Positions 51,891 to 60,993 of a stretch of DNA of 64,000 bases are shown here, in pieces. Numbering within the stretch: position 1 is the stretch's first letter; each line of letters starts with the position of its first letter. The notes under the pieces are model-generated. The model did no database searches and was not told the origin of the DNA. It saw only the letters and a program-made list of their open reading frames with translations. The translations under genes were made by a program, and so were the position numbers. Source of the stretch: Tritrichomonas musculus (lineage: Eukaryota; Parabasalia; Tritrichomonadida; Tritrichomonadidae); NCBI GenBank assembly GCA_039105265.1, contig JAPFFF010000006.1:2976001-3040000 (forward strand), in the 5' to 3' direction.

Positions 51891-52433
51891 ACATCTAAAA
51901 ATGAACTGATTTTTGGCGGTATATATAAAAAATTCACGTTATTTTTTTGGCGGGTAATTTTGAATGCATAATTCAAATATTTCAATCAATTGAGTAGTCT
52001 CATTTTAAAATTAGACTACTCCAGGTAAAACTGCTCAATTTTTTCCTTTAATTTAAAAGTATATTTATTTCTAATTTAGACCAGATTTCTGAATCTGATA
52101 TTTTGCAAAAATCAAAATCTGAATATAGCTGGTTATAAGTTAATTGTTGCAAAAAACAAATTGTTAAACTATTTCTGCATGCTAATACAATCAATATTTA
52201 AAATATCGAGGTCTAAATGCTAAATGAGGAGGCACTTTTGGAGTACTTAAAATTTGAATACTTTTTTGATTACTTTTCTCACAATTTTTGGAAAAATTTT
52301 CATTGAGACTGATTAGTAAAAAGGTAATACAAAAGTAATATAAATATAAAATAAATATAAAATATAAAGAATATTGGGAGACACCCTTAACCCTTTATAA
52401 TGTCAAAAAGAAAATAAATATAAAATCAACGAA
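51891..52433. other. Intergenic, AT-rich
   Basis: No gene or structured repeat noticed. Confidence 0.4.
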
Positions 52434-53320
52434 TTATTCATTTTTATCAATTCTTGCTTGATATTCATGAAGTTCATTTAGATCGGTTTTCATTCCGTAT
52501 TCTTCAAGTGCATATTTGTCATCTTTTAAGATTTCGACAATTTCTTCAAATGTTGGTCTTTCTTGAGCCTCTTGTTTCCAACATCTTTGAATTAAATCCC
52601 AATATTGGTCCGGAATATTATCTGGCTTTGTTGGCCTCAGACCTCTTCCAATCTTCAATCTAAATTGCTGATGAGAACGAATTGATTTTTTGTCACTAAA
52701 CAACCAATCTGTTGTAAACATGGCGTACAAAAGCATTCTATAGGAGTATACGTCAACAGGTGTTCCATAATTTTCACCTAGAATTATTTCAGGTGCCATG
52801 CATATTGGAGTACCAATAAATTGTTCCAATTCTGTGGCATCAGAAATATTTCGGCTATAGTTAAAATCGGTAATTTGCGGTTCCAATTTGTCATCTAATA
52901 ATATATTTTGACATTTTAGATCTCTGTAAATAATTTTCATTTTACGAAACCTTTTCATGGCTGCTGCAATGCCAAATATGATTTTGCTCCTGATGGTTGG
53001 ATTCATCTTGTCATGTTGCTGACTATTGGAATTTAGATATTCTTTGTTAAGATTTTCTAAAGATCCATTTTCCATGAATTTTGAGACAAAAATGTACTTG
53101 TCGTCAAATTCTGAACCATTAACTTTTTCGGATAAAGGAAACCTGTATCCAATAATTTTATGGATACCTGGTAAATCAAGACTTGCTGTATTTACCTCTC
53201 GAATAAAAAATCTTATATATTCTTTATTATCGCCTGGTTTAAATACTCATTTTTGCCACTTTTTTCCCTGTTTTTTTATCGGTCGCCATATAAACTTTCC
53301 CAAAACAGGACTTCTAAGCT
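52434..53320 (-). pseudogene. Broken TKL-like protein kinase
   Basis: The C-lobe is open from an ATG at 53075 (213 residues): YRDLKCQN replaces HRDLKxxN, the DFG site reads TDFN, APE is intact (MAPEIILGENY), and the C-lobe ends RCWKQEAQERPTFEEI. In frame upstream (to ~53220) lies part of the N-lobe (PGIHKIIGYRFPLSEKVNGS). The glycine-loop strand (GKVYMATDKKTGKKVAKM) is in another frame near 53310-53250, followed by stops. The loss of the HRD histidine and DFG glycine, plus the frameshift, indicates a dead gene. Confidence 0.7.
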
Positions 53321-53354
53321 TATTCTTGAGCAGTTTGTGATTGCTTCTTCAGTA

Positions 53355-53428
53355 GTCATTATATTGTCAAACTAAATAATAATAAAAGAATTTGACAATT
53401 TGATAAGTTTGTCATTATATTGTCAAAC
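53355..53428 (+). repeat. 18-bp direct repeat GTCATTATATTGTCAAAC
   Basis: Exact copies at 53355-53372 and 53411-53428. The intervening bases contain TTTGACAATTTGATAAG, a partial inverted relative. No known function. Confidence 0.7.
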
Positions 53429-53621
53429 ATTTTTTGACTAATATTTAAGGCAAAATTTTTAAATTGAATTTTATATTGAATTTAAAATTGAATATATATG
53501 GCTGAAAGTGAGCATAAAATGGCTTCAATAGATCAAAAGAAGATGTTTTTCTTTTGGGAAAATTGTATATAAATTGATCACATGATAAATTCCAATCTAT
53601 GAAAATCTTTTGATGCTTTTT

Positions 53622-56600
53622 TTATAGCTTTGTTTTTTTCGGAATTTTGTGAACTTTTCCTTTTCTTCTGAATTTTGCCAGCTTTTCTTTTTCTTCATCT
53701 GGCAAAGATGGACAATTCATGAAAGCACTTGACAGTATCTTTATTTTAGATGGAACAATTATAACTTGATTCAGTTTTGAGCATCCTTTGAATGCATTCT
53801 TTTCGATAATTTTCACATTCTTTGGAATTTTTATTTTCTGTAAATTTAGACATCCTTGGAATGAATCTTCTCTAATATATTCTATTGATTCTGGAATTAC
53901 AATTTCTTCTAAAGATTTTATTCCTTCAAATTGTTTCTTTGCAATTTGTTCCATTTTCGATTCTTCTTTAAATACAATTCGTTTTAATGATTGACATCCT
54001 TCAAAAATATTTCCTTCAATTGAAGATATTGATGATGGGATTGTGATTTCTTCAAGTGATTGACAATTATTGAATGTTTTTTCTTCAAATGATTTCAATT
54101 GTGAATTTTCATCGAATGATATAAGTTTTAAATTTGTGCATTCATCAAATGCATGTGACCCAATTGAAGTTACAGAAGATGGAATTCTAATTTCTCTCAA
54201 AGATGAACATTCATTGAATGCATAAGATCCAATTGATTCTAATGCTTGGGGAATTATTATTTCACTTAGTTTTGAACATCCATTAAATGAATTATCTTTA
54301 ATATGAGTTACATCTGATGGGATTGTTATCTTTTCTAGTGATTTACAGTTTTTAAATGTATTTTCTTCAATCGTTTTTATTTTCATTGGACTCGTTTCAT
54401 CAAATGAGAATGTTTTCAAAGAAAAGCAATCATTGAATGCATTAGATCCGATTGATTTCACAGAAGAAGGAATTATAATTTCTCTTAATGACGAACAACC
54501 ATCAAATGCATGAGGTTCAATTGATGACACACAACTTGGAATATTAATTTGTTCTAACAAGGAACATCCATAAAATGAAGATGATCCAATTGAAATTACT
54601 GTTTCCGGAATTTGAATTTCTTTTAATGTGTCACATTCTTTAAACATATCATCAAATATTTTATTTATATCTCCTTTAATTTTTAATTCTTCAACTCCAT
54701 CGAAAACATCCTGTCCAATTTTTTTAACAGATGATGGAATAGTTATTTGATTTAATGATTTACATCCTTTGAAAGCCATGCTTCCTATTTTTTCTACTGA
54801 ACGAGGAATATTTATTTCCTTCAATGATTCGCATCCCATAAAAGTGCGGAACTCAACAATATATAAAGAAGAAAAAAATACTTGATTCAGTGAAATACAT
54901 CCATTGAAAACATTGTAACCTAATTTAAATGATGATGAAAGAATTGATATTTCTTTTAAAGATGTACAATTACAAAATGCAAGTGTTCCTATATTTCTTA
55001 CAGATGAGGGAATTGTAATTTTGGTCAATGATTTGCACTCATTGAAAGATTTATCACCAATCGATTGAACAGAATCAAAAATTTTAGGAGAAGGGAATGA
55101 TAATTTTTTACATCCATAAAAGCAGCAATCTCCAATTAATGTTACTGATGATGGAATCACTACTTGTTTTAGGTTACAGCATCCATAAAAAGCTTCATAG
55201 CCTATTTCTGAAATAGAAGAAGGAATGCAGACTTCTTCCAACGATATAAAATTTTTAAAGCATCCAGCACCAATAGTTGACTTAAATGATTGAGTATCTC
55301 CTTTCGTTACAGAATATACAGTCTTAATTCGTTTCAAGGATGTGCACCCATTGAATGCATGCGATTCAAATGATTTTACTGTTTGAGGAATTATTATTTC
55401 ACTTAGTTTTGAACATCCATCAAATGCATAATCTTTAATAATCGCAACATTAGATGGAATTTTAATCATTTCTAGTGATTTACAGTTTTTAAATGTATTT
55501 TTTTCAATTATTTTAATAGGATCCGTTTCATCAAATGTGATCGTTTTCAAAGAAAAACAATCATTGAATGCGTTAGATCCGATTGATTTCACCGAAGAAT
55601 GAACTCTTATTTCAGTCACTGATGAATAATTACAAAAAGAATGATTTCCAATATCAGTTAAATATGACGGAATTGTTATCAGTTTCATCGATAAAAATGT
55701 ATGATAATGACATGGTTCATATGTATTACTTCTATATTTGCTTAGCAAAGGTTCATATTTTTTAGGCAAAAATTTATAATTATTTGTATTCAAAAGAGTT
55801 GGAAAATGTAAACTATTATCATCATCATTTAAATATTGACGTTTTATGTATTTTGCAATATCATTATGATGACATTTGATAGATTCATTCAGTATTTTAC
55901 ACCAATTAAAATAGAATTCTGGTTTAACATTTTCTTCAATGAAATGAATCAATTCATAATTACGGCCATGTACTGCATATTCCCAAAGTGATGATTTTAA
56001 CTTAATGCCCATCTTTTTCAAATATTGTATGATTTGAATTGAGCCAAAAAAAGCAGCATATTCAATTAATGTTGGCTGTTTGCCGATTAAAAATTCATTT
56101 GTTTCAAAAAATGATTTATCGATTATTGAATCCAAAGGATAATTTACTTTGTTAACATAGGTAATAAACTCAACTATCAAATCTTCTCTAATTAAACTAC
56201 AAATATATGAATGGTTTTCTCCCTGCTGGCACATGCGCTCAAATGTAATAATATCCATTTTTAAATATTCTGAAATATGTTCTTTAATCATCTCTTTTTG
56301 GTTCTCAGAATAAAATTCTTCGTTTTCTGAATAAAAAAAGTAATCATCATGCGTATACTTTTCAAAAATATTCCGATCAAATTCAATTATTTTTTTTTGA
56401 ATAAGATAGCGAGTAAGAATCTTATTTTTTCTAAAAATACCGTAAATTTCTATATTTGAAATTAAATTTAAAATATCAGTATGAAATAACCCACAAATTC
56501 GTAATATTTTATTAAAGAAATCAGGTTCACGGTAATGATTATTGGATATATCTGACAACAAATATACTAAATCTATTAAGGATTGCTCATTTTTAGATAT

Positions 56601-56729
56601 TTCTAATTCATGTATACAAAATTTTTTTAATTCTTTAAAAATTAATTCTACATCTTCTTTGCTTTCTAAGAATTTAAGAATATGAGATTGAAGTTTCTTC
56701 TTGTTTTTAACTTCTTTTTCTATTTCCAT
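53622..56729 (-). CDS. DUF3447/ankyrin-like plus BspA-type LRR protein
   Basis: 1035 residues from the ATG at 56729 (MEIEKEVKNKKKLQSHILKF), which aligns with the other two family members here; an upstream ATG at 56807 reads through a putative promoter element and is rejected. Residues ~1-170 are helical, ~170-320 a DUF3447 ankyrin region (FFETNEFLIGKQPTLIEYAA; ESIKCHHNDIAKYIKR), and ~345-1010 about 25 LRR_5 repeats (IPSSVTSIGSHAFDEC). No signal peptide or membrane segment, so probably cytoplasmic. Several LRR units are nearly identical (VKSIGSNAFNDCFSLKT occurs twice), indicating internal duplication. Confidence 0.87.
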   Translation of the reverse strand: MEIEKEVKNKKKLQSHILKFLESKEDVELIFKELKKFCIHELEISKNEQSLIDLVYLLSDISNNHYREPDFFNKILRICGLFHTDILNLISNIEIYGIFRKNKILTRYLIQKKIIEFDRNIFEKYTHDDYFFYSENEEFYSENQKEMIKEHISEYLKMDIITFERMCQQGENHSYICSLIREDLIVEFITYVNKVNYPLDSIIDKSFFETNEFLIGKQPTLIEYAAFFGSIQIIQYLKKMGIKLKSSLWEYAVHGRNYELIHFIEENVKPEFYFNWCKILNESIKCHHNDIAKYIKRQYLNDDDNSLHFPTLLNTNNYKFLPKKYEPLLSKYRSNTYEPCHYHTFLSMKLITIPSYLTDIGNHSFCNYSSVTEIRVHSSVKSIGSNAFNDCFSLKTITFDETDPIKIIEKNTFKNCKSLEMIKIPSNVAIIKDYAFDGCSKLSEIIIPQTVKSFESHAFNGCTSLKRIKTVYSVTKGDTQSFKSTIGAGCFKNFISLEEVCIPSSISEIGYEAFYGCCNLKQVVIPSSVTLIGDCCFYGCKKLSFPSPKIFDSVQSIGDKSFNECKSLTKITIPSSVRNIGTLAFCNCTSLKEISILSSSFKLGYNVFNGCISLNQVFFSSLYIVEFRTFMGCESLKEINIPRSVEKIGSMAFKGCKSLNQITIPSSVKKIGQDVFDGVEELKIKGDINKIFDDMFKECDTLKEIQIPETVISIGSSSFYGCSLLEQINIPSCVSSIEPHAFDGCSSLREIIIPSSVKSIGSNAFNDCFSLKTFSFDETSPMKIKTIEENTFKNCKSLEKITIPSDVTHIKDNSFNGCSKLSEIIIPQALESIGSYAFNECSSLREIRIPSSVTSIGSHAFDECTNLKLISFDENSQLKSFEEKTFNNCQSLEEITIPSSISSIEGNIFEGCQSLKRIVFKEESKMEQIAKKQFEGIKSLEEIVIPESIEYIREDSFQGCLNLQKIKIPKNVKIIEKNAFKGCSKLNQVIIVPSKIKILSSAFMNCPSLPDEEKEKLAKFRRKGKVHKIPKKTKL

Positions 56730-56743
56730 TTTATAAATGTCTT

Positions 56744-56759
56744 GCTTTTTGAAAAAGTG
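56744..56759 (-). promoter_or_regulatory. GCTTTTTGAAAAAGTG upstream element
   Basis: A near-palindromic CTTTTT/GAAAAAG element 15-30 bases upstream of the chosen ATG at 56729. It is the clearest of several similar elements in front of genes in this window. Function inferred. Confidence 0.4.
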
Positions 56760-57021
56760 TCTTGTTTTTATTAGTTGATTATAGATATTGCAACCTCTCA
56801 ATTTCATTCAATTTTCCAAACTTATTGAATGCAAACGATAATACTATTTTTATAGAAATTTTTTGATTCTGATGTTTATTTTTTATACAATCAATTTATT
56901 GAATAAGTATATCTTTGAAAATAGTATATTAATAAATCAAATTTATTTTAATATTATTTTATAAATATATTTTTATTTCATTTAAATGATTTAAGATTAA
57001 TTGAATCTAATTTGATATTAA

Positions 57022-57026
57022 ATTTT
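57022..57026. repeat. Candidate target-site duplication, left (ATTTT)
   Basis: ATTTT directly outside the left TIR; repeated at 61309-61313. In AT-rich DNA a 5-bp match can arise by chance. Mavericks make 6-bp duplications, and a sixth base does not match here. Confidence 0.5.
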
Positions 57027-57341
57027 CATCAATAGCATTTGGAGCGATTTCTGGCCTGCGGCCAAAACCGTTCGCGTTCCGCTCACTATCGCTTCCAAAT
57101 TCTCTCGTGCCTCTGATGTTCCCTTTCAGGTAACATTTCGGCACTCGGATTAGTATAGACATTTTTTTGTTACCTTCTGTACAAACGACTTTCAGCTACC
57201 ACACTTTGGTGATTCTACACTTTTTTCTTTAACGGGAAATTCAATCAGAAACCATTACCGTTTACACAAATGTATCTATCAGATTTTTCTATTGAGCAAA
57301 AATAAAAGACATTTTTTATTACATTTATTTTTACAGTTTTT
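57027..57341 (+). repeat. Left terminal inverted repeat, 315 bp
   Basis: Perfect inverted match to 60994-61308. The outer ~100 bases are GC-rich (CTGGCCTGCGGCC contains a short palindrome). The 36 codons that would extend the helicase frame into this repeat (MSKNKRHFLLHLFLQF) appear identically at the other end and are not coding. Confidence 0.95.
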
Positions 57342-57381
57342 CTTACATGAATTATTTCATCTTTTTTGTTACCAAAAATAT

Positions 57382-57399
57382 TTTTTTTCTGCATACAAA
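57382..57399 (+). promoter_or_regulatory. Shared 18-nt leader before helicase ATG
   Basis: TTTTTTTCTGCATACAAA directly before the ATG. The same 18 bases precede the minus-strand gene at 60171-60458. A T-tract followed by CA and a short A-rich stretch resembles a trichomonad initiator with a very short 5' UTR. The other element genes have related leaders (T-rich tract, then CACCAAA or CAACAAAA before ATG). Confidence 0.6.
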
Positions 57400-58917
57400 A
57401 TGACTCAAGAGGGAAATAGTCAACAGCCGGTAAACAAATATGTTAATTGGAGAGCGTTCATTGATGGACCAAAGAAAGTAACCAAAATAGCAGAGGTAGA
57501 GAGATATGATAATGAAGATAGTCCCCATCCTAGTTCATCAACGATATCATATACGAGCCTTCAGAAGTTCATATGTGAATCTCCAACAGGGAGCGGCAAA
57601 AGCACAGCAATCAGAGAATGGATTATTAATACCATCCCAGAAGATAGTAAATATATCGTTATTGTACCAACAGTAAATATTGCTATAGAGTTCTATAAGA
57701 AAATATGTGCATCATTGGACATTAATGCTGAAGAAATGGATAAAGCTATTAAGGTATGCGTAAAGGAAAATGCATTCACAGAGTTCAGAAAAGCAATAGA
57801 AAAATCTGTACCAATAGTGATAACCACTTATAGCACTGCATCGAAATGCTTGGGAAGTATTATTGAATTGTTTTACACTAAGCTTAAGGACAGAATAGGC
57901 TTTTACAAGCCCGACGGTAAGACAGAATCGAATATAGAAGAGACACAAACGGGAGCCATTGATATATTATATGAATATACTTTAGTCATTGATGAAGCAC
58001 ATTTACTGCTAGAAAATATATCTCTAATAGAAATATGTAGAGAATTCAATAACGTAGCTCTATTTTCTGCCACTGTTGATGATATTTCTTGTCTTAGTGT
58101 TTTCAGGACATTTACTAGGATTAATCCTGAAACATCAATGAAGCATGAAAGAAAAATATACATACATAAACTGAAAGAAACTGTAGAAGAACAACGTAAA
58201 GCCATTGCTGAGCAAGTACTAAAGGAATCAAAGAATTACGATAAGATTCTCATCAAAGTAGAAGATAAGAAAGAATGTGAGAATATCAAAAAGGAAATCT
58301 CTGATACATTCAAGAAAGCATTATACTATTCGGACAAGAAAGAAGTAGAAATATCTGAACAAGGAACATTCATTAATCCATCTGATGTAGATGTCGTTAT
58401 TGCTACTTCTTGTATTCAAGCAGGACAGTCATTAACAGAAAATGTACTTCAGATATTCATACAGACACCATTAGACACAAGCAGCAGTGTGCGACAATTT
58501 ATCGGTAGAAATAGAAATCAGAAATCAGAAACGCATTTATACTTACGTTGCATTAAAGTGCCAGAAGAGAAGTTCGGGTTCAAAATAGCAAATAATAGAT
58601 ATAAAACCAGATTGAATCTATTAAGAGCAAATGCATGGTTATCGATGACGGCAGAATCATGGATGCATAACCTGGAGAAAGAAGGAGAAGTCATTGTAGA
58701 TGAAGCATTATTGAACACCGCTGAGATGAAAATTAAACAGGAAAAGGTATTTGCCGAAAAGGATATGACAAAAGAATTCAGAGGTAAGAAAGAGTTATAT
58801 AAATATTATGGATTGAAGCTTAAAGACCTCCCTCAAGGATTTACCATTAAGTCTAGAGTTCTGAATGAAAAAGGTAAAAGAACAAGAGTGTATAAGCTTG
58901 TTAAGGCAGATGAGTAA
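57400..58917 (+). CDS. SF2 DEAH-box helicase of the mobile element
   Basis: 505 residues from the ATG at 57400. Motif I ESPTGSGKST (~60-69), Ia VIVPTVNIA, Ib VITTYSTAS, II VIDEAH (DEAH at ~198-201), III FSATVDD (SAT ~223-225), IV KILIKVEDKKE, V VVIATSCIQAGQSLTENVLQ, VI VRQFIGRNRN (~364-373). The motif set and spacing recall viral origin-binding-type (UL9/OBP-like) SF2 helicases; exact subfamily is uncertain. It is the only recognisable enzyme in the element, so it probably drives replication of the element DNA, with integration supplied by another source. A longer frame (from 57292) lies inside the TIR and is rejected. It ends in a basic domain (KSRVLNEKGKRTRVYKLVKA). Confidence 0.87.
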   Translation: MTQEGNSQQPVNKYVNWRAFIDGPKKVTKIAEVERYDNEDSPHPSSSTISYTSLQKFICESPTGSGKSTAIREWIINTIPEDSKYIVIVPTVNIAIEFYKKICASLDINAEEMDKAIKVCVKENAFTEFRKAIEKSVPIVITTYSTASKCLGSIIELFYTKLKDRIGFYKPDGKTESNIEETQTGAIDILYEYTLVIDEAHLLLENISLIEICREFNNVALFSATVDDISCLSVFRTFTRINPETSMKHERKIYIHKLKETVEEQRKAIAEQVLKESKNYDKILIKVEDKKECENIKKEISDTFKKALYYSDKKEVEISEQGTFINPSDVDVVIATSCIQAGQSLTENVLQIFIQTPLDTSSSVRQFIGRNRNQKSETHLYLRCIKVPEEKFGFKIANNRYKTRLNLLRANAWLSMTAESWMHNLEKEGEVIVDEALLNTAEMKIKQEKVFAEKDMTKEFRGKKELYKYYGLKLKDLPQGFTIKSRVLNEKGKRTRVYKLVKADE

Positions 58918-58925
58918 AAATATTT

Positions 58926-59114
58926 TTAGCTTAAATCACAGTAACCATAGAAGTATAATTCGTTATTGTCTTCATTGTACACATCTGAATGAACAAATTC
59001 TTTATTGGTCCTTTTGGGCTCAACCAGAGCTGCAATTGTTTTTACGGTAACTGGATTTCTGGCTGTGATGGTTTTTCTATGCTCGACTGAAGCAGGTATA
59101 TTTTTGTTGTTCAT
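58926..59114 (-). CDS. Small element protein, 62 aa
   Basis: ATG at 59114 preceded by a T-tract and CAGGTAAAA, like the other element genes. The first half is basic (EHRKTITARNPVTVKTIAAL), the second acidic and Tyr-rich (NEDNNELYFYGYCDLS). It ends 8 bases beyond the helicase stop, convergent with it. Too short for a fold call, but composition and leader support a real gene. Confidence 0.5.
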   Translation of the reverse strand: MNNKNIPASVEHRKTITARNPVTVKTIAALVEPKRTNKEFVHSDVYNEDNNELYFYGYCDLS

Positions 59115-59198
59115 TTTTACCTGAGAAAAAAAATCTTTATAGATAAAAATAAATTCATTTTATTTCATAACAGCAATTAACTTTTTATTACAACAAAA

Positions 59199-59516
59199 AT
59201 GGGAAAGGAAAAATACACTGATTTATTACATCAAATAGAAAGGGAAGAGTATCTGAATACCAATTTGGCCGACATATGTGAATCAGATGAAGAACTTGTT
59301 AGATTTAATTATAGAGTATTAGAGAAGCAAATAAGAACGTTATTGACATACACTCCAGGAAACACATTACTGCAGAATCTATTAAATCAGATAATACTAT
59401 ACCGAAATGCAGAGATGGAATATACGCCATTGTTCGGCATTTTAGAGCCTTATATGATATTAGGAACGATAGAAAAGAAGCTGTATAAAATAGCAAGAGT
59501 ATTAGATGATATATGA
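59199..59516 (+). CDS. Element protein, 105 aa, helical, unknown
   Basis: Predicted mostly helical and acidic (IEREEYLNTNLADICESDEE; NLLNQIILYRNAEMEYTPLF). Leader: T-tract then CAACAAAA before the ATG. Tandem with the 203-residue gene, 46 bases upstream of it. No family recognised. Confidence 0.6.
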   Translation: MGKEKYTDLLHQIEREEYLNTNLADICESDEELVRFNYRVLEKQIRTLLTYTPGNTLLQNLLNQIILYRNAEMEYTPLFGILEPYMILGTIEKKLYKIARVLDDI

Positions 59517-59562
59517 TAATACAGTTTTTTACATTAAATAAAATTATTTTTATTTCACCAAA

Positions 59563-60174
59563 ATGGCACTCAATAAAATTAAATCTCTTTTGCATAAAAA
59601 TAATGCAGACGTACAAGTCGAAGCACCTAATGAGAACACAATAGCAACTTCAAGCTTCTCTGTTGATTCAGTAGAGAACAGAAATGAAATCGATAATGAG
59701 AGGCAAAACAGGTACCGAACCGAAGCTGATATTAGACACCAAATAATCCCGTCTGCGCCTCAACAGTTTGATTTACAAAACAAAATAAAGCAAAGACTGC
59801 ACTCAGCAGTTGCAACAGACACTAATGCTAGTCTAGAAGAACAATATAAAGCTATAATTAATAAGCAAGAAGAGAAAAGGAAGAACTGGAATGCATACAT
59901 GAGAGGCTATTATGCTAAAAGAAAAAAGGAGCAAAAAGAGAAAGAAAACAAAATCTCAATTGAATTCAAAGGCGTCGAACAAATGTACAATAAAGAAGAT
60001 ATCAAAAGAATTCTATTTTCATACATTAATGTATTTGTAGCAATACTAAATGACAATAAAGAAAACATACCGAAAGAAATGTTAAATGAAATAGATGAAG
60101 ATTTGCATTCAAACGATGTTATTACATATGCTACAGCTGTCTTAGAGGCAGTAAAATTATTGCTAAATAATTAA
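59563..60174 (+). CDS. Element protein, 203 aa, unknown
   Basis: Three parts: a Ser/Asn-rich N-terminus (~1-60), a highly charged helix (~95-130: YKAIINKQEEKRKNWNAYMR, then GYYAKRKKEQKEKENK) that could bind DNA or RNA, and a C-terminal helical domain (MYNKEDIKRILFSYINVFVA; DVITYATAVLEAVKLLLNN). Leader: T-tract then CACCAAA before the ATG. Its stop overlaps the convergent 95-residue gene by 4 bases. A structural or nucleic-acid-binding role is only a guess from charge. Confidence 0.62.
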   Translation: MALNKIKSLLHKNNADVQVEAPNENTIATSSFSVDSVENRNEIDNERQNRYRTEADIRHQIIPSAPQQFDLQNKIKQRLHSAVATDTNASLEEQYKAIINKQEEKRKNWNAYMRGYYAKRKKEQKEKENKISIEFKGVEQMYNKEDIKRILFSYINVFVAILNDNKENIPKEMLNEIDEDLHSNDVITYATAVLEAVKLLLNN

Positions 60175-60458
60175 TGTGCATTTATTTTTGTTAGGTATTC
60201 GTTACAGATATCTATACATTTATCGTTAACGGATTTTTTGTTTACAGTGATAAATGCAATACTATCTTTTCGCTTAATAAATTTATGTTTCTCTAACGGA
60301 AATTCTTTATTCAATTCTTTAACATTTAATTTATTACAGTTATTATTGATTCTCAGTAATCGCCTTAATACTTTTAATTCATTTGCTTTTATTAATTCAC
60401 CTATTAGAGATTTCAGTATTGTAACATCAAAGACCTCAGTGATATTTGTTGTGCTCAT
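60171..60458 (-). CDS. Element protein, 95 aa, unknown
   Basis: ATG at 60458 with the same 18-nt leader as the helicase. The N-terminal half is helical (FDVTILKSLIGELIKANELK), then LRRLLRINNNCNKLNVKELN, then a basic strand-rich part (KHKFIKRKDSIAFITVNKKS) that could be a small winged-helix-like or DNA-binding fold; this is inferred from the helix-helix-basic-strand pattern only. Confidence 0.6.
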   Translation of the reverse strand: MSTTNITEVFDVTILKSLIGELIKANELKVLRRLLRINNNCNKLNVKELNKEFPLEKHKFIKRKDSIAFITVNKKSVNDKCIDICNEYLTKINAH

Positions 60459-60476
60459 TTTGTATGCAGAAAAAAA
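60459..60476 (-). promoter_or_regulatory. Shared 18-nt leader, second copy
   Basis: Read on the minus strand, TTTTTTTCTGCATACAAA sits directly before the ATG at 60458 and is identical to 57382-57399. The identity of a non-coding stretch outside the TIR suggests a conserved element-specific promoter. Confidence 0.6.
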
Positions 60477-60646
60477 TAAATTTTATGTTAAATAATAAAG
60501 AAAAAATATCAAAGAAAAATAATTCAGAGTAAAAGATTCCAGAGAATAATTCAATTTTCAATGCTTCTCTCAGACAAAAATTTTTTGCAACTTTTTCTGA
60601 GGCTGTTGTATTTGAGAGAAATATTTTTTTTTACCGTATTTTAATG

Positions 60647-60975
60647 TATAGTCTAGAGTAAAACCCCCCTACCAAATGGAAAACCCCCTACCAAATCTCT
60701 ATATAAAAGAGTTAGAATCATAATATCATATATACATATAGATAAAATATTCATTTGATAAAATAATTATTATTATTTAATAAATGTTTATTTTATATTT
60801 AGATATTAGTCTTTAAAAATGAAATCTATTCAATTTTTTTATCGAAAAATTGAATAGAAAATGGTAGGTGGGTTTTCCACCAACGTACTTTTTGCCAACA
60901 TTAAAGGCCAAAAATAGGTGAATAAAAATGGTAGGGGGGTTTTCCATTGGTAGGGGGGTTTTCCAGTAGACTATA
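60647..60975. mobile_element. Nested 329-bp MITE-like inverted repeat
   Basis: Outer ends TATAGTCTA (60647-60655) and TAGACTATA (60967-60975) are inverted copies. Each is followed inward by copies of a GGTAGGGGGGTTTTCC motif in opposite orientation (two inverted on the left, two plus a third diverged copy near 60861 on the right). A flanking TA on each side would suit a Tc1/mariner-type MITE (TA target, TAGTCTA terminus). It carries no gene. It lies just inside the right TIR of the 4.28-kb element and has no counterpart inside the left TIR, so it probably inserted later. Confidence 0.6.
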
Positions 60976-60993
60976 ATAAATAATTTATGTAAT

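Noticed and set aside
57292-57399. 36-residue N-terminal extension of the helicase, and the matching minus-strand frame at 60813-61043
   Set aside because: Both begin inside the TIR with the same peptide because the repeat is identical at both ends; the strong leader and the domain-bearing frame start at 57400.
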